DNA of 9,160 bases from Desulfovibrio sp. UBA4079 (GTDB taxonomy: Bacteria > Desulfobacterota > Desulfovibrionia > Desulfovibrionales > Desulfovibrionaceae): NCBI GenBank assembly GCA_002382645.1, contig DFYP01000117.1, positions 1 through 9,160 of the forward strand, read 5' to 3'. The position numbers and the translations under genes are program-made. The notes under the pieces were generated by a model. The model saw nothing but the letters and a program-made list of their open reading frames with translations. It did no database searches and was not told the origin of the DNA. Shown piece by piece: positions 5,709 to 9,160 of the stretch (the first letter of the stretch is position 1; the number at the start of each line of letters is the position of its first letter).

Positions 5709-7278
5709 GAACGCCCTGATCCTCTGCGCCGTGTGCGCCCTGCTGGCGGCCTGGCTCCTGCCCGGCTGCTCCGATGTCCAGGAGCTCAAGGCCCCGGTCT
5801 ACAAGACGAACATCGCCGAGGAAGAAACCTCGACTGTTCCCTTTGAGAAGGAATTCCCGCTCGAATACAAGAGCTACCTCAAGAACAACGAGGACACGGT
5901 CATGACCGTGTACAAGGGCTCGGTGCCGTACCACAAGAACGACAACGTGAACCCCCTGCCCACGGGCTACAAGTTCGCCCAGCCGTATCTGAAGAACCTC
6001 TGGCTCGGCTATCCCTTCAGCTACGAGTACAACGAGACCCGGGGCCACACCAAGGCCATGGAGGACATCCTCAAGATCGACCGGCTGAACACCTACGGCG
6101 AGAAGGCCGGGCTCCCGGCCACCTGCTGGAACTGCAAGACCGTGAAGATGCTCCCCTGGATCAAGAAGTACGGCGACGACTTCTGGGCCAAGGACTTCAA
6201 CGAGCTGCGGGCCGAGCCGGACATGAAGCACGAGTCCATCTCCTGTCCCACCTGCCACAATCCCAAGGACATGACCCTGCGCATCACCAGCGTGCCGCTC
6301 AACGACTATCTCCAGCAGGCGGGCAAGGACTGGAAGAAGATGTCCCGCAACGAGATGCGCTCCCTGGTCTGCGGCCAGTGCCACGTGGAGTACTACTTCG
6401 GCGAGAAGAAGTTCGGTCCGGCCAAGAAGCCCGTCTTCCCCTGGACCGAGGGCTTTGACCCCGAGAACATGTACACCTACTACATGGGCCATGGGGTCAC
6501 CGAGGCCAAGGGCTTTGAGGGCTGGTTCACGGACTGGGTGCACCCGGTTTCCAAGACCCCCATGCTCAAGGCCCAGCATCCCGAGTACGAGACCTGGATC
6601 AACGGCCCCCACGGCGCCGCCGGCGTAGCCTGCGCCGACTGCCACATGGCCTACACCCGGGACAATGACAAGAAGAAGATCTCCTCCCACTGGTGGACCT
6701 CGCCCCTGAAGGACATCGACCGGTCCTGCCGCACCTGCCACTCGGACAAGACCGCGGACTACTTGAAGGAGCGCGTGCTCTTCACCCAGAAGAGGACCTT
6801 TGACCAGCTGCTCATCGCCCAGGAGATCTCGGTGAAGGCCCACGAGGCCGTGCGCCTGGCCTCGGAATGGACCGGGCCCAAGGCCGCCAACTACGACGAT
6901 CTCATGATCCAGGCCCGCCAGAACGTGCGCAAGGGCCAGTTCTTCTGGGACCTCATCTCGGCCGAGAACAGCGTGGGCTTCCACAACCCGGCCAAGGCCC
7001 TGGACACCCTGGCCAGCTCCCAGCAGTACAGCCAGAAGGCCGTGGAGCTCTGCCAGCAGGCCACGGGCTACGGCATCGCCAAGGATCTGGAGGGCGACAT
7101 CAGGCAGATCGTGCCGCCCATCCTGAACCACAGCCGCCTGCTCCAGCAGGACCCCGAGCACATGAAGACCCACAAGTGGTTCAAGTACATCCCGACCCTG
7201 CCCAAGGCCGAGAAGGTCTGGGACGTGCAGACCCGGCTCATCCCGCCGCCCGCGCCCGCGGAGCAGCCCAAGAGCTAG
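5701..7278 (+). CDS. nrfA: NrfA, pentaheme cytochrome c nitrite reductase (ammonia-forming)
   Basis: A 525-residue periplasmic enzyme that reduces nitrite to ammonium with six electrons from NrfH. The active-site heme has the special motif C142-W-N-C145-K146 (CxxCK). Four normal CxxCH hemes follow at C182-H186, C224-H228, C311-H315 and C343-H347. By alignment from memory with the E. coli enzyme, the catalytic residues are R114 (in TRGH), Y231 (in CHVEYYF) and H293 (in AQHPEYETW), and the calcium ligands include E230, K290 and Q292; all are present. The N-terminus is a signal peptide ending LLPGC, a possible lipobox with C23 as the lipidated residue. The ATG at 5701 lies inside the nrfH end, with AGAGAGG in front. 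The protein appears full length and intact. Hairpins follow directly after the stop. Confidence 0.97.
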   Translation: MNKNALILCAVCALLAAWLLPGCSDVQELKAPVYKTNIAEEETSTVPFEKEFPLEYKSYLKNNEDTVMTVYKGSVPYHKNDNVNPLPTGYKFAQPYLKNLWLGYPFSYEYNETRGHTKAMEDILKIDRLNTYGEKAGLPATCWNCKTVKMLPWIKKYGDDFWAKDFNELRAEPDMKHESISCPTCHNPKDMTLRITSVPLNDYLQQAGKDWKKMSRNEMRSLVCGQCHVEYYFGEKKFGPAKKPVFPWTEGFDPENMYTYYMGHGVTEAKGFEGWFTDWVHPVSKTPMLKAQHPEYETWINGPHGAAGVACADCHMAYTRDNDKKKISSHWWTSPLKDIDRSCRTCHSDKTADYLKERVLFTQKRTFDQLLIAQEISVKAHEAVRLASEWTGPKAANYDDLMIQARQNVRKGQFFWDLISAENSVGFHNPAKALDTLASSQQYSQKAVELCQQATGYGIAKDLEGDIRQIVPPILNHSRLLQQDPEHMKTHKWFKYIPTLPKAEKVWDVQTRLIPPPAPAEQPKS

Positions 7279-7340
7279 CCCCCTTCGGGGGTTGCACGGA
7301 AAACACAAGAGGCCGGGGAGAAATCCCCGGCCTTTGTGTT
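7279..7340. terminator. Bidirectional terminator between nrfA and the BASS transporter gene
   Basis: A small CCCCC-TTC-GGGGG hairpin (7279-7291) abuts the nrfA stop. The main structure is a stem of AGGCCGGGGA (7310-7319) with TCCCCGGCCT (7324-7333) closed by GAAA. It extends seven more pairs, AACACAA with TTGTGTT, if G7309 is bulged. T-rich sequence follows on both strands (TTTGTGTT on plus, CTTGTGTTTT on minus). It sits between two convergent genes, where a shared terminator is expected. Confidence 0.8.
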
Positions 7341-7381
7341 GGGCCCTGGCGAAACGAGGCCCTGATCCTGCGGACCAGGAG

Positions 7382-7411
7382 AACGGACGTCCTACGCGGC
7401 GTCCGTTTTTT
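7382..7411 (+). terminator. Second plus-strand terminator overlapping the BASS gene stop
   Basis: AACGGACG (7382-7389) pairs with CGTCCGTT (7400-7407) around a ten-base loop, and the T-run continues to 7411 on the plus strand. It would stop nrfHA read-through before it runs antisense into the transporter gene. The stop codon of that gene (7392-7394) lies in the loop, and its last codons form the T-side of the stem. Confidence 0.65.
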
Positions 7412-8333
7412 CGTGGCAGCGCCTGGCCCAGAACCGGGCCAGGAAGGCCCCGGAGATGTTCTGCCAGAGGCTGAACAGGGCCCCGGGCAGGGCCGCGGCC
7501 ACGCTGAAGTGCTTCACGGCCAGGGCCACGGCCAGCCCCGAGTTCTGCATGCCCACCTCGATGGCGATGGTCCGGGCCTCGATCGTGCCGCGCCGGAACA
7601 GCCGGGTCAGGCCGTAGCCCAGGCCCAGGCCCAGGAGGTTGTGGGCCGTGACCGCCAGCAGGACCAGGACCGGGAAGCCCAGGATGGCCTCGCGGTTCAG
7701 GGCCATGACGCAGGCGATGACCAGGGAGATGACCAGGATGGACAGCGAGGGCAGGGCCCGCTGCACGGGCGCCAGCCGGTGTTTCAGGAGCCGGCGCAGG
7801 ATGAGTCCGTCCAGCAGGGGAAAGACCACGATCCAGAACACCGACTGCATCATGCCGAAGACGTCGATCTCGATGCGCTGGCCCAGGATGAGTTCCACCA
7901 GGGCCGGGGTGGCCAGGGGCGCGAGGACCGTGGAGCAGAGGGTCAGGAGCACGGACAGGGCCACGTCGGCCCGGGCCAGGTAGGAGATGACGTTGGAGGC
8001 CGTGCCCCCGGGGCTCGCGCCCACGAGCACCAGGCCGATGAGCGCCTCCCTGGGCAGGCCCAGTCCCAGGCCCAGGGCCACGGCCAGCAGGGGCATGACG
8101 GAATACTGCAGGCCCATGCCCAGGAGGATCGAGGGCCAGCGCGTGAAGGCCCGGCGGAAGTCCTCCCAGTCCAGGGTCATGCCCATGCCGAACATGATCA
8201 GGCCCAGGGCCGGCGAGATGAACGCCGCGCCCCAGGCGAACAGCCCGGGCCAGAGCAGGGCCAGGGCCGAGAGCCCGGCCGCGATGAGCGGGAAGTGCCG
8301 CTCCACGCCGGGCGGCGCCGTGATCCTGGACAT
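7392..8333 (-). CDS. BASS-family (bile acid:sodium symporter superfamily) transporter
   Basis: A 313-residue, strongly hydrophobic membrane protein with about nine to ten predicted helices. Family marks are PALGLIMFGMGMTLDWEDF (residues 41-59), the GASPGGTASNVISYLA stretch (105-120) and AIEVGMQNSGLAVALA (257-272), whose E259, Q263 and N264 correspond to the sodium-site residues of bacterial ASBT proteins. Bacterial members carry varied organic anions such as pantoate, pyruvate, other keto acids or taurocholate, so the substrate cannot be named. The ATG at 8333 is chosen because GGAGG lies four bases in front of it; an upstream in-frame ATG at 8360 has its only purine-rich stretch directly abutting the start. 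Its upstream region is shared with the divergent ilvB leader. Arsenite exporters of the ACR3 type are distant relatives, but no arsenic genes are nearby. Confidence 0.88.
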   Translation of the reverse strand: MSRITAPPGVERHFPLIAAGLSALALLWPGLFAWGAAFISPALGLIMFGMGMTLDWEDFRRAFTRWPSILLGMGLQYSVMPLLAVALGLGLGLPREALIGLVLVGASPGGTASNVISYLARADVALSVLLTLCSTVLAPLATPALVELILGQRIEIDVFGMMQSVFWIVVFPLLDGLILRRLLKHRLAPVQRALPSLSILVISLVIACVMALNREAILGFPVLVLLAVTAHNLLGLGLGYGLTRLFRRGTIEARTIAIEVGMQNSGLAVALAVKHFSVAAALPGALFSLWQNISGAFLARFWARRCHEKTDAA

Positions 8334-8401
8334 TTTTCCTCCGGGGTCCGCGTCAGGCATCCTTCCCTTGGGCTGGAACAGCGGTTCCTGTCAACCCGCA
8401 C

Positions 8402-8430
8402 TTGACCTCGGCTCCGGCCAAGGATAGGAG
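8402..8430 (+). promoter_or_regulatory. Candidate promoter for the ilvB leader transcript
   Basis: TTGACC (8402-8407, five of six to the -35 consensus) is followed after exactly 17 bases by TAGGAG (8425-8430, a poor -10). Transcription would begin near 8437, about 37 bases before the leader peptide start. The -10 is weak, so the call is tentative. Confidence 0.4.
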
Positions 8431-8432
8431 TC

Positions 8433-8456
8433 GAACCAGGAACCGGAACCCGAACC
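8433..8456 (+). repeat. Four GAACC repeats near the ilvB leader transcript start
   Basis: GAACC occurs at 8433, 8440, 8446 and 8452, a six- to seven-base period, directly after the candidate promoter and in the gap between the divergent transporter gene and ilvB. It may be a protein site or a chance low-complexity run. Confidence 0.4.
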
Positions 8457-8473
8457 CGCGAGAGAGCCACGCC

Positions 8474-8560
8474 ATGACCCGCACGACCATCGCCGCCATC
8501 GCCCTTCAGGGCCTAGTCGTCGTGGTCGTCGTAGGCGTCGTAGGCGCTGGCGCGTCGTAG
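8474..8560 (+). CDS. Branched-chain-rich leader peptide of ilvB attenuator (ivbL-like)
   Basis: A 28-codon open frame that starts MTRTTIAAIALQGL, continues with six valine codons in a row (residues 15-20) and two more at residues 22-23, and ends with TAG at 8560. It has eight Val, two Ile and two Leu in all. Its place, 122 bases before ilvB and just before an intrinsic terminator, is that of a classical attenuator leader peptide such as ivbL before E. coli ilvB. The ribosome would stall at the valine run when charged tRNA-Val is short. CTA (Leu14) and GTA (twice) are unusual codons in so GC-rich a genome and may sharpen the stall. A GAGAG purine run seven bases before the ATG can serve as ribosome binding site. 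The peptide itself is not expected to have another function. Confidence 0.85.
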   Translation: MTRTTIAAIALQGLVVVVVVGVVGAGAS

Positions 8561-8590
8561 CGGGAAGGTCCCTTTTCAGGCAACCACATA

Positions 8591-8621
8591 CCCCCGTCGG
8601 CGCGCAGCCGGCGGGGGTTTT
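8591..8621 (+). terminator. Attenuator terminator before ilvB
   Basis: CCCCCGTCGGC (8591-8601) pairs with GCCGGCGGGGG (8607-8617), an 11-bp stem with one T-G pair and a five-base loop GCGCA, followed by TTTT and, after CCG, another TTTT. It lies 30 bases after the leader stop and 61 before ilvB. A competing pairing is possible between GCGCG at 8550-8554 plus GCT at 8546-8548 in the end of the leader peptide frame and CGCGCAGC at 8601-8608, which would use the terminator's left arm and loop and so act as antiterminator. A short GGGA/TCCC hairpin lies at 8562-8572. Confidence 0.85.
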
Positions 8622-8682
8622 CCGTTTTCCACGGGAGGACGAAGACCGCGCCGGAAGCGCCAGGGGCTCCACGGAGGAAGCC

Positions 8683-9160
8683 ATGGAGCACATGTCCGGA
8701 GCGGAACTGGTCATCCGCCTGTTGGAACGCCAGGGCGTCACCTGCATCGCCGGGATTCCCGGCGGGGCCAACCTGCCCCTGTACGACGCCCTGTCCCGGA
8801 GCACGGCCATCCGCCACGTCCTGGCCCGGCACGAGCAGGGCGCGGGCTTCATGGCCCAGGGCATGGCCCGGACCACGGGCCGCCCCGCGGTCTTCTTCGC
8901 CACCTCCGGCCCCGGGGCCACCAACACCCTCACGGCCCTGGCCGACGCCAAGCTCGACTCCGTGCCGGTGATCTGCATCACCGGCCAGGTGCCCCGCGCC
9001 CTCATGGGCACGGACGCCTTCCAGGAGGTGGACATCTACGGCATGAGCATCCCGGTGACCAAGCACAACTTCCTGGTGCGCTCGGCCGGGGAGCTGGCCC
9101 GGATCATCCCCGAAGCCTTCCGCATCGCGGCCTCGGGCCGCCCCGGGCCCGTGCTCGTGG
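8683..9160 (+). CDS. ilvB: Acetolactate synthase large subunit, IlvB type (3' end beyond window)
   Basis: The first 159 residues of acetohydroxyacid synthase, which joins two pyruvates to acetolactate, or pyruvate and 2-ketobutyrate to acetohydroxybutyrate, in valine, leucine and isoleucine synthesis in the cytoplasm. It uses thiamine diphosphate and FAD. The thiamine pyrimidine-binding domain is clear: GIPGGANLPLYDAL (residues 24-37), the catalytic glutamate E51 in RHEQGAGF, SGPGATN (75-81), ITGQVP (99-104), GTDAFQEVDIYG (109-120) and SGRPGPVLV at the cut. The GTDAFQE block separates it from other thiamine enzymes such as pyruvate oxidase. It resembles E. coli IlvB closely. The ATG at 8683 has GGAGG five bases in front; the ATG at 8692 is too far from it. 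Expression is probably set by the leader peptide and terminator upstream. Confidence 0.95.
   Translation, partial: MEHMSGAELVIRLLERQGVTCIAGIPGGANLPLYDALSRSTAIRHVLARHEQGAGFMAQGMARTTGRPAVFFATSGPGATNTLTALADAKLDSVPVICITGQVPRALMGTDAFQEVDIYGMSIPVTKHNFLVRSAGELARIIPEAFRIAASGRPGPVLV

Noticed and set aside
5563..7308. A long minus-strand open frame opposite nrfA
   Set aside because: It is the antisense image of nrfH/nrfA, with repetitive Gly-Leu-Val composition, no recognised domain and no ribosome binding site pattern.
8334..8360. An earlier start (ATG at 8360) for the transporter gene
   Set aside because: Its only purine-rich stretch abuts the start codon, while the ATG at 8333 has a clear GGAGG in front and the extra residues (MPDADPGGK) look non-native.
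6867..8405. A plus-strand open frame running from within nrfA across the terminators and opposite the transporter gene
   Set aside because: It crosses two terminators and overlaps nrfA and the transporter in other frames; its Gly/Gln/Arg/Pro-rich composition is that of a shadow frame.
8421..8446. A tRNA-like T-arm on the minus strand (GGTTCGACTCC)
   Set aside because: The bases around the TTCGA loop do not form the five-pair T stem, and no acceptor, D or anticodon arm is found.
8391..9066. Minus-strand open frames opposite the ilvB leader and ilvB
   Set aside because: They are antisense to the well-supported ilvB and attenuator and show no domain.
1..9160. CRISPR arrays, insertion sequences, rRNA genes
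   Set aside because: No regularly spaced repeats, transposase-like frames, terminal inverted repeats around genes or rRNA-like sequence were seen.

Overview
The window is GC-rich, with almost every base in the larger genes read on one strand or the other. Gene content and order point to a nitrate-ammonifying, sulfate-reducer-like member of the Desulfovibrionales (Desulfobacterota). The evidence is a Nap cluster in the order napC-napM-napA-napD-napG-napH, which is the arrangement known from Desulfovibrio desulfuricans, with no napB and a short monomeric-type NapA. Next to it lies a Desulfovibrio-type nrfH-nrfA pair. The genus assignment is an inference from this pattern; no rRNA marker is present.

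Layout: positions 1-4770 (minus strand) hold the nap operon, read right to left as napC, napM, napA, napD, napG, napH. napH runs off the left edge. Gaps are 8-18 bases, and napG and napH overlap by four bases (ATGA). Positions 4771-5231 form a 461-base divergent control region. It contains a near-perfect 18-bp inverted repeat, an AT-rich stretch, a sigma-54-type promoter match aimed at nrfH, and a leader hairpin. Positions 5232-7278 (plus) are nrfH and nrfA, overlapping by 8 bases. Positions 7279-7411 carry terminators between convergent genes. Positions 7392-8333 (minus) encode a BASS-family (bile acid:sodium symporter superfamily) transporter. Positions 8334-8682 hold a control region with a 28-codon valine-rich leader peptide and an intrinsic terminator. 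Position 8683 to the right edge is the 5' part of ilvB (acetolactate synthase large subunit).

How the genes work together: the nap and nrf genes encode a complete periplasmic route from nitrate to ammonium. NapA reduces nitrate to nitrite. The membrane-anchored tetraheme cytochromes NapC and NapM probably feed it electrons in place of NapB, and NapG/NapH supply a further iron-sulfur path from the quinol pool. NrfH takes electrons from menaquinol and passes them to NrfA, which reduces nitrite to ammonium in six electrons. Placing both modules back to back on one control region would let a single signal, for example nitrate, nitrite or nitrosative stress, reach both. The ilvB end of the window is unrelated metabolism: branched-chain amino acid synthesis with the layout of a classical ribosome-mediated attenuator.

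The most interesting unexplained signals are the 40-base palindrome between nap and nrf with its sigma-54 promoter partner, the ilvB leader/attenuator, and a NapG that lacks the usual Tat signal peptide. No mobile elements, CRISPR arrays, tRNA or rRNA genes were found.
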